From Spirochaetae bacterium HGW-Spirochaetae-1 (lineage in GTDB: Bacteria > Spirochaetota > UBA4802 > UBA5550): 64,000 nucleotides of DNA. Positions 36,907 through 46,800 of this stretch are shown here, piece after piece (positions within the stretch are counted from its first letter, which is position 1; each line of letters starts with the position of its first letter). A program made the position numbers and the translations under genes. The notes below the pieces were generated by a model, which was not told the DNA's origin, did not search any database, and saw nothing but the letters and a program-made list of their open reading frames with translations. The stretch is from assembly GCA_002839375.1 (NCBI GenBank), contig PGXY01000009.1:1-64000 (forward strand). The letters are read 5' to 3'.

Positions 36907-37294
36907 TCAGGCGCCGGCCTGCTTTGCCCACGTACCGTTTTCATGCATCAGCTTTAACTCGCGCTTGTCCACCTTTCCCGAGGAACTTTTGGGAAGCGTT
37001 TCCAGAAAAATAATTTCCACGGGGACCATGAAGGACTCAGACACGCTTACCCCGGGTTTTTATTATATCGTCCTTTCTGGCCACAAAATAAAGATATCCC
37101 TCCTCGTCAGTCGTGAAAAGGTCACCGGTATGGGGAACGCGCTCATGGGGATATTTGCCCGGCCGCAACACGCGTGCCGTGTCTTCAGGAGCGCGCCAGT
37201 ACCCCTGCATGACATTGGAACCTCTGACAACGAGCTCCCCCGTCTCTCCCGGCGCGGCAATATTTCCATTACCGTCAACCACGTAGATGTATGA
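36907..37294 (-). pseudogene. Truncated and frameshifted acyl-CoA ligase gene
   Basis: On the minus strand YIYVVDGNGNIAAPGETGEL, then GYWRAPEDTARVLRPGKY, HTGDLFTTDEEGYLYFVAR and KDDIIKTRGKRV match the C-terminal core of AMP-forming acyl-CoA ligases. A stop follows at 37037. The reading then continues in another frame with VEIIFLETLPKSSSGKVDKR, the conserved C-terminal Lys motif of the family. The roughly 60 residues normally between are missing. The N-terminal part of the gene is absent: the break coincides with repeat copy c. Confidence 0.85.
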
Positions 37295-37450
37295 AAGGTG
37301 CAAGGAACAAGTCTTACTTTCCGACATAGTTTACTTGTTCCTTTTAACTTGATACTTGCAACTTCTATTTACTGTCCCATGGACCGGGTTTTGTTGGAGG
37401 ACTTTCCTATGTATCAAATTCAAAAAAGTCATGCCTTTCCGGAATGTTCT
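37285..37450 (+). repeat. Modular dispersed repeat, copy c
   Basis: Begins AAGGTGCAAGGAACAAG at the broken end of the ligase gene, then module D (CTTGTTCCTTTTAACTTGAT), module C (GGACCGGGTTTTG) and a module-A-like end (AAAAAAGTCATGCCTTTCCG). The order C then A differs from copies a, b and e. Confidence 0.8.
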
Positions 37451-37568
37451 GTCATTCCATAAAAAATCAATTTAAGTTATGAGAAGATCAAGATATTGGT
37501 AGTCTGTTTTACTGAAATGCAGAAATTAAATAATACAAAGGTGCCCCCTCTAAGGGGTCTTTCTCAAG

Positions 37569-37587
37569 CTACCGGCTTTGCCGGTAG
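37569..37587. repeat. Palindromic hairpin
   Basis: CTACCGGC-TTT-GCCGGTAG, 8-bp perfect stem, preceded by a CCCCCTCTAAGGGG hairpin-like block (about 37551-37565). Lies in the gap before the 37654 gene with no clear termination T-run. Confidence 0.55.
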
Positions 37588-37653
37588 TTCAGTGACTATT
37601 ATTTATTAAATAATTGCAATCAAACTGATATGACTATATGATTATAGTCGCCC

Positions 37654-38568
37654 ATGAAAAAACCTGTTTATCTAAAAAAGAAGTGTCTGAGAATTAATAA
37701 AGATGAAATAATCTTTGATGTGATTCTTTTCATCTACACGGAATTTTTTCTTTATTCCATAGTGCTCAGGGGAAAAATGTTCTACCAGGTGATAAGTCAT
37801 GAGTGGTTTATTCCCCTGAGCATTCTCACACCATTTTTTATCAGCTGGTATGTGGGGCTCCTGTTGTTACGGTTATGCGATAAAACACGGAGCAAGCTGT
37901 ATACTTTTCTTTCCATTCTTGGATTATGGATTCCATGCTCCATGAGCGTTTTTCTTGTCAGCAGTTTCTCCGGCATTGGCGGTGAGGATAACAGTTTTGT
38001 CGATTTAAGCTATTTTGGATCACTGGTTGGAATAATTGGCGGATATATTTTTGGCAGCACAGAGTATATCGCCCTGGAGAAAAAATCGGTTCTCTCGAAA
38101 AGACTGGCAGGGATGTCGGTTGTAGGCGGCCTCTTCTTTTTTTATCTGGGTTTCTTTGGGGGAATTTTCATCGATAATATAGGCTTTACCTTTATATGCT
38201 TTATCCTTGTGTTCGTCTGCGCCCTGGGATGTATAAAATTATCAAATGTTCTTGATGAGCAGGGGGAGAAACCCCTAAGCGCATTTTATCAAAATTTCAT
38301 GAAATCAGTATTCCCTTTCATTGTGCTGGCATTTCTCTGCATCTGGGAAGAATTATACCTCTGGGGAAGAATTAATGGCGCTCTGTCACACAATAAGACA
38401 GTCTCAGTGCCGGGCATGTTTGTCTATCTTCTGGTAAGTGGAATTATTCCGGTAAGAATCATGATGGCATTACAACCGCCAAGAACACTGATGAACATGA
38501 CAGGTGGTTTCGCCACAATGGGTTACTTTATCTATTCGGTACATGTAATGGTCACCGGCATATTTTGA
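37654..38568 (+). CDS. Multi-spanning membrane protein, unknown
   Basis: 304 residues with about eight hydrophobic segments (FVILFIYTEFFLYSIV-type start, WYVGLLLLRLC, GIIGGYIFG, LGFFGGIFIDNIGFTFICFI, FIVLAFLCIWEELYLW). No transporter signature recognised. It is flanked by repeat copies c and d, so it may be a cassette-like insert. Confidence 0.6.
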   Translation: MKKPVYLKKKCLRINKDEIIFDVILFIYTEFFLYSIVLRGKMFYQVISHEWFIPLSILTPFFISWYVGLLLLRLCDKTRSKLYTFLSILGLWIPCSMSVFLVSSFSGIGGEDNSFVDLSYFGSLVGIIGGYIFGSTEYIALEKKSVLSKRLAGMSVVGGLFFFYLGFFGGIFIDNIGFTFICFILVFVCALGCIKLSNVLDEQGEKPLSAFYQNFMKSVFPFIVLAFLCIWEELYLWGRINGALSHNKTVSVPGMFVYLLVSGIIPVRIMMALQPPRTLMNMTGGFATMGYFIYSVHVMVTGIF

Positions 38569-38605
38569 CATATCCGTGGAAAAACTTTTATTGTCGATGC
38601 ATACC

Positions 38606-38700
38606 CGGCCCCGGCCCTGTTCCTTTTTACTTGATACTTGCAACTTTTATTTACTGTCCCCTGGACCGGGTTCTGGTGGCGGAGTTTCCCATGTATTAAA
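38606..38700 (+). repeat. Modular dispersed repeat, copy d
   Basis: Modules D (TTCCTTTTTACTTGATACTT ... TTTACTGT) and C (CCCCTGGACCGGGTTCTGGT ... CCCATGTATTAA) only. Confidence 0.85.
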
Positions 38701-38771
38701 AACAGCTTGACTCTTTAGTGTTGTTTGTTTTGCTGAAATTACCAAGTATTACATCACACTATGGAGACTTT

Positions 38772-39023
38772 ATGAAAAAAATTCTTATCCTTTTAATCAC
38801 TTTTTCTTTTTCATTCCTGCTACTGTCCGGGTGTTTTGAAGACGATATGGAATGCAACGTCATCGACAGCGATCCCACATGCAGTAATCTGCAAATAAAA
38901 ATCTGTGGAGATTCATCTGGTGACGGTTATTTCGAGGTAAACGGACAAAAATTTTCTTGGTCCACATCGTCACAATATATAACGGCCGTTCAGGATTTCG
39001 AGGACTACTGTGATTCATTGTAA
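38772..39023 (+). CDS. Short lipoprotein
   Basis: Start at ATG 38772 with GGAG ribosome site (the 18 upstream in-frame codons are ruled out by the signal). Lipobox LLSGC; 83 residues with an acidic, Cys-containing mature part (DDMECNVIDSDPTCSNLQIK). Unknown function. Confidence 0.6.
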   Translation: MKKILILLITFSFSFLLLSGCFEDDMECNVIDSDPTCSNLQIKICGDSSGDGYFEVNGQKFSWSTSSQYITAVQDFEDYCDSL

Positions 39024-39107
39024 ATACGGGACCCAGATGCCAAATACAGGAAGAGCTCTTCTCTGAAAATTGCTCCTCTTTTTATATACTCGGTACGAAT
39101 GTAATGA

Positions 39108-39137
39108 AAAAAGGGCCTCCTTAGGGAAGCCCTTTTT
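39108..39137. terminator. Bidirectional terminator
   Basis: AAAAAGGGC (39108-39116) pairs with GCCCTTTTT (39129-39137). It ends the transcript of the 38772 lipoprotein. On the minus strand no gene is seen in 39145-39384; that frame is weak. Confidence 0.8.
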
Positions 39138-39433
39138 GCTGTTATCAGTCAAAATTTTTTAAAAGCTTTGCCTTTATAAATGCATTATTTTTGTAGTTTT
39201 CCCCTATATTCCCGGTGTAAATCCCGTTAATGAACAAACGCTGTTTCAATAAAGTCATACCGGCACATTTTAAAAGAAGATGATTAACAGCGCGGCTATT
39301 GATCAAACATATAATTATAAAAAACATGAAACAATTTATTACTAACAAAGAAATTTCTTGAAAAAAGAACAAACCCTGATACAAGGTTATTCAAGTTTTT
39401 TGACTATAGCAGTTAACGGTTTAATTAGAACTT

Positions 39434-39516
39434 GTCATTTCGAACGCATGTGAGAAATCTTAAAATTCATTTCAAGAATCAGATTTCTCAGTCGCTATCG
39501 CTTCTTCGAAATATCA
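39434..39516. repeat. Palindromic element with TCATTTCGAA / TTCGAAAT ends
   Basis: Outer arms GTCATTTCGAA and TTCGAAATATC and inner arms GAGAAATCT and AGATTTCTC form a nested palindrome. I recognise this style of palindrome as one dispersed in many bacterial genomes. It lies in the 5' extension of the next reading frame, showing that the real start is downstream. Confidence 0.75.
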
Positions 39517-39593
39517 GATTATGTGCTATTTCATCCGTTGAGTGCTTTATGTTTCAGATCTTTTCAATAAAATATTATATCCGGAGAGTCTCT

Positions 39594-40484
39594 ATGCAAA
39601 CAGAACTTGAGTTTAATAATATACCAGGAATCCTGCCTATCTATCTAAAAATACTTTTTTCAAGAAAAAAGGGATTTAAACCAGGGGATAGCTTTCCTGA
39701 TATTAAAGCCGTTATTAATAATATTTCCATCAATCAGGAAAAACTAAAGGCATACAGGGAGATCTGCGAGCTGGAGGATGATGGAAATCTCCCGATACTT
39801 TACCCTCACGTGTTTACAGCCCCCCTTCATATGGCAATATTGAGCAATAAAGATTTTCCTATACCGCTCCTCGGGATGCTTCATTACCGGAATCACCTTA
39901 TTCAGCATCGCCCTATAAAATCTGATGAAGTACTCAATGTTGAAGTACGACTTGATGAGCATAGAATAGTAAAGCAGGGTTTTGAATTTGATTATCTTAT
40001 TACAGTAAAATCTGGTGGTGAAGCTGTATGGAACAGTATTACAACATATTTAAAACAGGGAAAATTCGGCAAGGATTTCCAGATACCTCAGAGAGGCAAT
40101 TTAATAGAACCGATATCTGACGCAGAAAAAATTTCAGATTCAGTTATTCCTAAAAAGATAGGGAAGAGATATGCAAAGATATGCAGCGATTATAACCCTA
40201 TCCATATTTCTAAATTTATGGCTAAACTTTTCGGATTCAAAAGGGATATAGCGCATGCCATGTGGGCAACCGCCTATTCTATCGGGAAACTGAAATTACA
40301 AAACTACAGGAAGCCGCTAAGGGTTGATCTTGCTTTTAAAGGACCGCTTTTTATCGAAAGAAAAAGTTATGTCATGCGTTCGGTAAAAAATGATATTACA
40401 CGATTTGATTACTGCATAGAGAAAAACGATAAGCCCTGTATTATCGGAAAGGTATCATATGTTGAAAAAGGGAGTAAACTGTAA
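39594..40484 (+). CDS. MaoC-like hot-dog fold protein
   Basis: Start at ATG 39594 after CCGGAGAG (54 upstream codons are the palindromic element). 296 residues with two hot-dog halves. The C-terminal half carries the hydratase-like stretch YAKICSDYNPIHISKFMAKL and GFKRDIAHAMWATAY, where the usual D-x4-H of (R)-specific enoyl-CoA hydratases aligns. Probably an acyl-CoA dehydratase or structural relative. Confidence 0.75.
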   Translation: MQTELEFNNIPGILPIYLKILFSRKKGFKPGDSFPDIKAVINNISINQEKLKAYREICELEDDGNLPILYPHVFTAPLHMAILSNKDFPIPLLGMLHYRNHLIQHRPIKSDEVLNVEVRLDEHRIVKQGFEFDYLITVKSGGEAVWNSITTYLKQGKFGKDFQIPQRGNLIEPISDAEKISDSVIPKKIGKRYAKICSDYNPIHISKFMAKLFGFKRDIAHAMWATAYSIGKLKLQNYRKPLRVDLAFKGPLFIERKSYVMRSVKNDITRFDYCIEKNDKPCIIGKVSYVEKGSKL

Positions 40485-40491
40485 AGATTAC

Positions 40492-40525
40492 TCATCCATG
40501 GAAAGCCTGAATTTTCCATGGATGA
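40492..40525. terminator. Perfect 13-bp hairpin after 40484
   Basis: TCATCCATGGAAA (40492-40504) pairs with TTTCCATGGATGA (40513-40525), loop 8 nt, 8 bp after the stop. No long T-run follows, so termination may be weak or RNA-stabilising. Confidence 0.6.
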
Positions 40526-40604
40526 ACCTCTCTTAAAAAAAAGAATTTATTTTTCCTCATCCTTAATATGAATGCCGGGAAACAATATTTTTGGCACAAT
40601 CGGG

Positions 40605-40742
40605 ACAAAATTTAAAAAAGCCTTGCCTTCCCGGAATATTTTGTCAATACATTAACTTAGCGTTGTTCGGGAACGGCCTTCCGATAAGACATCTTGTGTC
40701 CCCTGAACCGGTTTCTGGTGGCGGAATTATCTATGTATCAAA
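40605..40742 (+). repeat. Modular dispersed repeat, copy e
   Basis: Modules A (AAATTTAAAAAAGCCTTGCC ... GTCAATACATTAACTT), B (GGGAACGGCCTTCCGATAAG) and C (CCCCTGAACCGGTTTCTGGT ... CTATGTATCAA), same order as copy a. Confidence 0.85.
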
Positions 40743-40783
40743 CAGAGAAATAAACAGCCCGGGCAGGATTAGAATTCCCGGTT

Positions 40784-41242
40784 TTAGTAGCACCGGGTAA
40801 GCAGCACCTTGAGATTCTGTATCCTGACCTGGTAGACAATCGTGCATACCTGGTGTTCATCATAGAGCGCGGTAACGGCCTTCCCGTCTTTGACCTGATC
40901 CGCCAGTTTTCTGAAAAGTTCCCTGTTCTTTTTGAGTATGCGACGGTCTTCTTCAAGCACCTCAGGGGGAGTCCCCGCCGGACGGTAGAAGGGGACCAGC
41001 TGAATACAGTACCCCCGGAACTTTTCTAACATCCGGTACTGACAGGCAAGAAGGGCCGCCTTCAAGGCCTGCTCTTTTCGCTTTGTTATATCTTTTTCAG
41101 ATGGCACTGCGACCCCTGTAGCCACAACCCTGAATGTGTGTTCGTCAATGAAGCCTTCACGGTTTTCCTGTTTTTGAGAATTTCCCGTGCATGAAGGGAT
41201 TAGAAAGAAGCTTATGCAGAGAGCAGACAGTACTTTTTTCAT
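40784..41242 (-). CDS. LPP20-like lipoprotein
   Basis: Start at 41242 (MKKVLSALCISFFLIPSC); the upstream codons to 41269 lack support. Lipobox LIPSC near residue 18. The mature part, FRVVATGVAVPSEKDITKRK with EQALKAALLACQYRMLEKF and CTIVYQVRIQNLKVLL, resembles LPP20 (DUF400) lipoproteins. 152 residues. Confidence 0.6.
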   Translation of the reverse strand: MKKVLSALCISFFLIPSCTGNSQKQENREGFIDEHTFRVVATGVAVPSEKDITKRKEQALKAALLACQYRMLEKFRGYCIQLVPFYRPAGTPPEVLEEDRRILKKNRELFRKLADQVKDGKAVTALYDEHQVCTIVYQVRIQNLKVLLTRCY

Positions 41243-41357
41243 GGTTTTTTCTCCTGAAACATGGTACATATAGTATTATAAAAAGATTATGCTTTGCAAG
41301 GAATATTTTACAGGCTCTGAAAGATAGCGCTACATTGATAACAGTATGGAGGAAGTT

Positions 41358-41624
41358 ATGACACTCAAAACAATTGAAGACCTTGTACATCTTGATGATG
41401 CTGAATTTCAGATAATACTGCGGTCCCTGGACGCAGAAGAACTTGCCATTGCCCTGAAGGGAGTCAGCCCACAGTTCATTGAAAAAACATATAAAAACAT
41501 GAGCACTAAGGCCGTAGAATCTATCAAGGCCAGAATAGAGGCCCTCGGCCCGGTAAAGCTTGGAAGGGTCATGGTGGTTCATGAAGCTATCCTGGGAAAA
41601 GCCCGGGAAGCGGTCCCAAAGTAA
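41358..41624 (+). CDS. Orphan FliG-like domain protein
   Basis: 88 residues from ATG 41358, which has a GGAGG at 41348-41352 (the ATG at 41346 is inside that ribosome site). IEDLVHLDDAEFQIILRSLD, then AEELAIALKGVSPQFIEKTY, KNMSTKAVESIKARIEALG and GPVKLGRV match one armadillo-like FliG middle/C-terminal motif block (EHPQ region of flagellar switch proteins). A full FliG is about 330 residues, so this is a single-domain relative; it may scavenge or mimic the motor, or be a remnant. No other flagellar gene is near. Confidence 0.65.
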   Translation: MTLKTIEDLVHLDDAEFQIILRSLDAEELAIALKGVSPQFIEKTYKNMSTKAVESIKARIEALGPVKLGRVMVVHEAILGKAREAVPK

Positions 41625-41644
41625 AATTGCCATACTTGTTTTAC

Positions 41645-41881
41645 TCAGATTTCGCTGCTGTTCTGCTTCCTGACCCGGATACTTTTAATGATACTCTCCA
41701 TTTCATCAAGGTATTCCTCGAGGGCCGAATACCCAGTCTGTGTCAATCTTGCAAAAGTCAGGGGCTTGTTTTCTTTAAATTTCTTTTTAATAGTAATATA
41801 TGATTCATCACCAAGCTTTTTCAACTGGATTGAAAGATTACCGCTGCTCATTGATAATTCTTCCTGAATTATCCTGTTCAC
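41645..41881 (-). CDS. Winged-helix regulator lacking the first helices
   Basis: 78 residues from GTG 41881. SMSSGNLSIQLKKLGDES, ITIKKKFKENKP and ARLTQTGYSALEEYLDEM match the recognition helix and wing of HTH_34-type regulators. Normal members carry about 30 more residues between the NRIIQE start and ELSMSSGNL; these are missing, so DNA binding may be lost. Its start overlaps (GTGA) the upstream small membrane gene. Confidence 0.6.
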   Translation of the reverse strand: MNRIIQEELSMSSGNLSIQLKKLGDESYITIKKKFKENKPLTFARLTQTGYSALEEYLDEMESIIKSIRVRKQNSSEI

Positions 41882-42057
41882 GCTTCCTTACTCCCTGCAT
41901 TCCCGGACAGGTAACTGGAAAGAGAAAAAAGAATCAACCCGCCTCCGATGGAGACAGCCAGTGCCACCGGCCCGGGAACAGAGCCCATGAATATGATGAT
42001 AAAACCGGTTATAAGAGTCCAGCTTCCCATAATGGAATACTCACGAAGATCTGTCAT
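41878..42057 (-). CDS. Small two-helix membrane protein
   Basis: 59 residues from ATG 42057 with an AGGAAAC just before. Two hydrophobic segments (SWTLITGFIIIFMGSVPG, ALAVSIGGGLILFSLSSYL). The stop overlaps the GTG of the winged-helix gene, so they are translationally coupled. Unknown function. Confidence 0.5.
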   Translation of the reverse strand: MTDLREYSIMGSWTLITGFIIIFMGSVPGPVALAVSIGGGLILFSLSSYLSGNAGSKEA

Positions 42058-42284
42058 GTTTCCTGTTACATTGGGAGAATTGGAGATGCAAGAAGATGAA
42101 TTCTATATTATAAAAATCTCCATGTCAAGGGGATAAGCCGGGACTTCCATCTTTTCAGAATGTTAAAATATTGACAAAAATCCCCGGCCATGTAAAACTT
42201 TATATAAGTTTAAACTATTACGGCTCAAAAAGGCAATTAGAAACCTGAAAACGGACCGGCAAAAAAATCAGTACCGAGGTTGCT

Positions 42285-43496
42285 ATGAACAAAAAGTATG
42301 ACTTCATTATCGCAGGCGCCGGACCGGTCGGTCTTGCCGCAGCCATAAGCGCCGGACGGCTTGGTGCATCATGCATTGTTCTTGAAAAAGGTAAAACCCC
42401 GGGGCCTGAACCACGGGGAGAGAGTATTGCCCAGTATCCCTTCATGAATGAACTTTTAGGAAAAGACTGGCTTAAAAATAACTGTTTGACTGATCCCCCT
42501 TACCGGCGCTTCCACAGCCCCTGGGACAAAAAAAATACTCTCATTGATGTTCGTCAGCCTTACTACTTCTTTCGCTGGAATACCCTGATGAAACACATGG
42601 AAAAACTTGCCCGCGAGGCGGGAGCTGAATTTCTTTTTGAATCAGAGGTAACAGGAGTTATCGAAGAGGACAACCGCTGTGTGGGCCTGCACTATAATCA
42701 CAAAAAAAATGCTAATCTTGAAATAAGGGGAAATACAATTTTCGGATGTATGGGACACACCGATCCCCTGGGTAAAGACTTCGGCATTGAAAGAACCACT
42801 GTTGACTGTCCGACAATTAAATATCTCAGCAGCAATGCCCCCAATGTAAAACTCTCAGAATATCCCTATCTTCAAATGTATATTATACCCCCAAAGATGC
42901 TCGACTTTGCTCCAAAACTTCCCCCGGCCGTGGCCTATGTTTTTCCATTAAAAGATGGTGAAATGGAAGCCGGCCTCATGCTTCGACTGAGCCAGCTGGA
43001 TGCCATCAAGGGAATCGAGATTCCTGATGAAAAACTTATGATGCAGGTATGGGACAAACTGACTGAAAGCTATCCCGGTTTTTCACATTTCTTTAAGAAT
43101 GCGAAAACAGGCTACAAAAAGTTAACGGTTATTTCGAACAGGTTCCTTTTTGAAGATGTTATTCCTCATGAAAATGGTGGCTTAATATTTATGGGAGATA
43201 CGATCGGATTCAGTGAAGCAAACGGTTCTTCCGGTCTCTATTTCGGTATGGCCCAGGCGGATTTCTGGGTTCGTGAAGTCATGAAAAAACAGCACAGTGA
43301 TACAAATTTCTGGCAGAGTAATTTTAAAAAGGAAGTATTAAAAAATTATCGTAAGTGGGATATCTACCGGTATATTAAAAAATCCTATAAAGATATCATC
43401 ATGGCCGAGAAAATGATGTTTAAGGTTTTTGGCACTGAGAAACGGCTGAACATGTCGTGGAAGGTTCTTATGGCCTTTTTGCAGATGAAAAGTTAA
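42285..43496 (+). CDS. FAD-dependent oxidoreductase (geranylgeranyl-reductase/UbiH type)
   Basis: 403 residues. FAD-binding start FIIAGAGPVGLAAAISAGRL followed by LEKGKTPGPEPRGESI, and the DG/GD motif LIFMGDTIGFSEANGSSGLY, which binds FAD phosphate and flavin. No membrane helix. Substrate unknown; a polyprenoid or aromatic substrate is typical of the superfamily. Confidence 0.8.
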   Translation: MNKKYDFIIAGAGPVGLAAAISAGRLGASCIVLEKGKTPGPEPRGESIAQYPFMNELLGKDWLKNNCLTDPPYRRFHSPWDKKNTLIDVRQPYYFFRWNTLMKHMEKLAREAGAEFLFESEVTGVIEEDNRCVGLHYNHKKNANLEIRGNTIFGCMGHTDPLGKDFGIERTTVDCPTIKYLSSNAPNVKLSEYPYLQMYIIPPKMLDFAPKLPPAVAYVFPLKDGEMEAGLMLRLSQLDAIKGIEIPDEKLMMQVWDKLTESYPGFSHFFKNAKTGYKKLTVISNRFLFEDVIPHENGGLIFMGDTIGFSEANGSSGLYFGMAQADFWVREVMKKQHSDTNFWQSNFKKEVLKNYRKWDIYRYIKKSYKDIIMAEKMMFKVFGTEKRLNMSWKVLMAFLQMKS

Positions 43497-43582
43497 TTTA
43501 CCCGCTGTTCTCTATGCTTAATTATAATCTTTAATTAGACCGGTGCCAGTAGGCTCACCAACCCGCTCCTCATTGACTGCAG

Positions 43583-43692
43583 GGTGCTTTCTGTTAATTA
43601 TTTGACATATTGGTCATCAGGAACGGCCTTCCAATAAGACCTGTTGTGTTCCCTGAACCGGTTTCTGGTGGCGGAATTTCCTATGTATCAAA
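43583..43692 (+). repeat. Modular dispersed repeat, copy f
   Basis: TTTCTGTTAATTATTTGACA lead, then B (CAGGAACGGCCTTCCAATAA) and C (CCCTGAACCGGTTTCTGGTG ... CCTATGTATCA). The rest of the gap 43497-43834 holds no gene; a 64-codon frame starting in the repeat is an artefact. Confidence 0.85.
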
Positions 43693-43834
43693 ATATTTCG
43701 AACAGAAATTATTGTTTTCCTTTCGGAAAAGAAATATTATTAATTATTAAAACATTTATCCTGTTAATGAATGCGGGCCATATATCCATAAATAAGATAT
43801 GGTTTATTTATGAAGATATGTTAAGGAGCAGGTC

Positions 43835-46800
43835 ATGAAAAATGAAGTTACAAGAACGAATCTTCGTTTTTTGGAACTAGTAAACATAGATGAACTACGC
43901 GGATTATGTGAGAGCTTTACGGCAATCACCGGCACAGTGACAGCTATTCTTGACCTGGAAGGAAATATACTGATCGCCACCGGATGGCAGGATCTGTGCA
44001 CACAATTTCATCGTGTAAATGCCATTACTGCAAACCGTTGCAGAGAAAGCGATACCATTTTAGCCAGCCGACTTGAAAAGGGAGAATACTATAACGTATA
44101 CAAATGCAAAAACGGCCTTGTTGACGTTGCTGTACCCATTATGATCAGTGGAGAACATGTCGCTAATTTTTTTACAGGTCAGTTTTTCTTTGAACCGCCG
44201 GATAAAGAATACTTCATCCGTCAGGCAGAGGAATTCGGATTTGATAAAACGGATTATCTTGCTGCGTTGGATCGGGTTCCGGTTTTTTCCGAGGATAGGG
44301 TAAAAACGATGATGGATTTTTTTTCCCGTCTTGCCCGCCTCATCGGCGAAATGGGGCTTGCAGGGAAAAATCTTGAAGAAGCCAATATAAAACTGCATAA
44401 GCACTACGACGATCTGGAAAAAAGTGAAGCAAATTACTGCAGCGTTATAGAGAATATACAGGATGTCTTTTATCGCAGCGATGCCATGGGTAATCTCATT
44501 ATGGCAAGCCCCAGCCTTTTGACTCTCCTCGGGCATGAATCTCTTGAAGATTGCCTTGGCAAACCGATTGCAGAGACATTATATTACAATCCTGAAAAAC
44601 GCGCTGAATTTCTAGAGAAAATCAAAGAACATGGAAGAGTGACAAATTATGAAGTTGTTTTGAAGAGAAAAGACGGTACACCTGTTATTGTTGAAACGAG
44701 CAGTCATCTCTACTTTAACGATGCAGGTGATGTTGCAGGTGTTGAGGGAGTATTCCGGGATATTACCATGCGCAGACGGGCAGAAGACGCCCTTAGGGCG
44801 AGTGAGCATCAGTTTAAAGCGATTGTAGATGGTTCTCCAATTCCGCAGTTCGTTATAGACAGGAATCACTGTATCATTCACTGGAACAGGGCTCTGGAGG
44901 CGTATAGCGGGTTTAAATCGGAGGATTTTATCGGCACAAACCAGCAGTGGCGGGCGTTCTATGGCCAGGAGCGTCCGTGTATGGCCGATCTGCTGGTAGA
45001 TGGTTTAATAGACAGGGTAACTCAGTGGTATGCCGGCAAGTATCGTCATTCCAGACTGATAAAAGATGCTTTTGAAGCCATCGACTTTTTCCCGGAGATG
45101 AAGGGCGGGACATGGTTGTATTTCACCGCAGCTCCGTTTCGGAACGCGGATGGCGTCATCATTGGTGCCGTTGAAACGCTTGTTGATATTACCGGGCAAA
45201 AGCGGGCTGAAGGGGCCCTCAGGCTCAACGCTGAACGAACTGAAACCCTGCTGAAAATAAACCAGATGACTGATGCCCCTCTTAATGAAATCATAGAATA
45301 TGCTTTCGAAGAAGCTGTCAAATTAACACAGAGTGAAATGGGTTACCTGGGACTTATGAATGATGATGAGACAGAGATGGAGGTACAGGCCTGGTCCCGT
45401 GATGTAATGGCTGCATGCGAAACAGCCGACAAGTTTTTACATTTTTCGGTTAAAAACGCCGGACTGTGGGGCGAAGCGATACGGCAGCGCAGGGCTATTA
45501 TCACCAATGACTATAACGCCCCTGATCAATTAAAAAAAGGGTGCCCGGAAGGGCATGTCGCTATCAAACGGCATATGAACATTCCGTTGATAGTGAGATC
45601 AAAGATTGTTCTACTTGCGGGTGTCGGCAATAAGGCAAATGACTATGATGAAACCGATATTCAGCAGCTGACCCTGCTGATGGAAGGAATGTGGCGGATT
45701 ATTGAGCGCAGGCATGATTTGGAAGACCGTAAAAAGCTGGAAGAAAAACTGATCCAGGCGCAGAAGATGGAAACCGTGGGAAGGCTGGCTGGTGGGGTAG
45801 CCCACGACTTTAACAATATGCTTACCCCGATTCTCGGGTATGCGGAATTGGTTAAAAATAGCCTGTCACAGGAAGATCCAAGGCAAAAAAAGCTGGATGT
45901 GATTATCCGTGCATCCGAAAGATGCCGGGACCTTGTTCGCCAGCTTTTAGCCTTCGCACGCAAACAGCCGCTTGAAATGAGCAATGTTGATTTGAATAGT
46001 ATAATCACCGGATTTGAGAATATGCTTCGAAGCACCCTTCATGAAAACATTAAGTTAGTAATCAATCTTGGGATTTCACAGGGATCAATCATGGCTGATG
46101 TGGGGCAGGTCGAACAGATAGTGCTTAACCTTGCGGTCAATGCACAGGATGCCATGCCAGAAGGCGGTGATTTATTCATAACAACTTCAATGATAAAACT
46201 TGATGATGATTACGCCATGAAACATGAGGATGTAGAAGCAGGTTTATATAATGTCATGGAGATTGCTGATACAGGAGAGGGAATTGATCCGGAAATCTGT
46301 AAAAAAGTATTCGAACCATTCTTTACTACCAAAGAAGGTTTAGGTACTGGTCTCGGTCTTGCAACAGTCTACGGCATTGTTAAGCAGCACGGAGGGCACA
46401 TCTCTGTCTACAGTGAAGAGGGGATGGGAGCTACTTTCAGTGTGTATTTCCCGCTGCATAGCGACTCGGCTATGATCGCCAAACCTGTCCTGAAACAGGA
46501 TGCACCGCTGTCCGGTAATGAAACACTAATGGTTGTAGAGGATCAGAAAAATGTACGGACCCTTGCAGTTGAGATTCTCAAAGACTGCGGATACATGGTG
46601 CTGGAAGCTGACGACTTAAAAACCGCCATTAAAACCGCAGATTTGCATCGAGGTGATATTCATCTTCTGATAACGGATGTAATACTACCTGATGGAAACG
46701 GTCGGGAGCCTTATGAAAATCTCAGTGGTGGGCATACCAGCATAAAAGTTTTATACATGTCAGGCTATCCGAGTAACGTAATCATTCACCACGGCGTTCT

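Noticed and set aside
39145-39384. Minus-strand 79-codon frame after a terminator
   Set aside because: AT-rich, no ribosome site, no family and composed mainly of hydrophobic chance codons.
43644-43838. Frame starting within repeat copy f
   Set aside because: Its first 15 codons are repeat module C and the rest is unstructured AT-rich sequence that ends at the kinase start.
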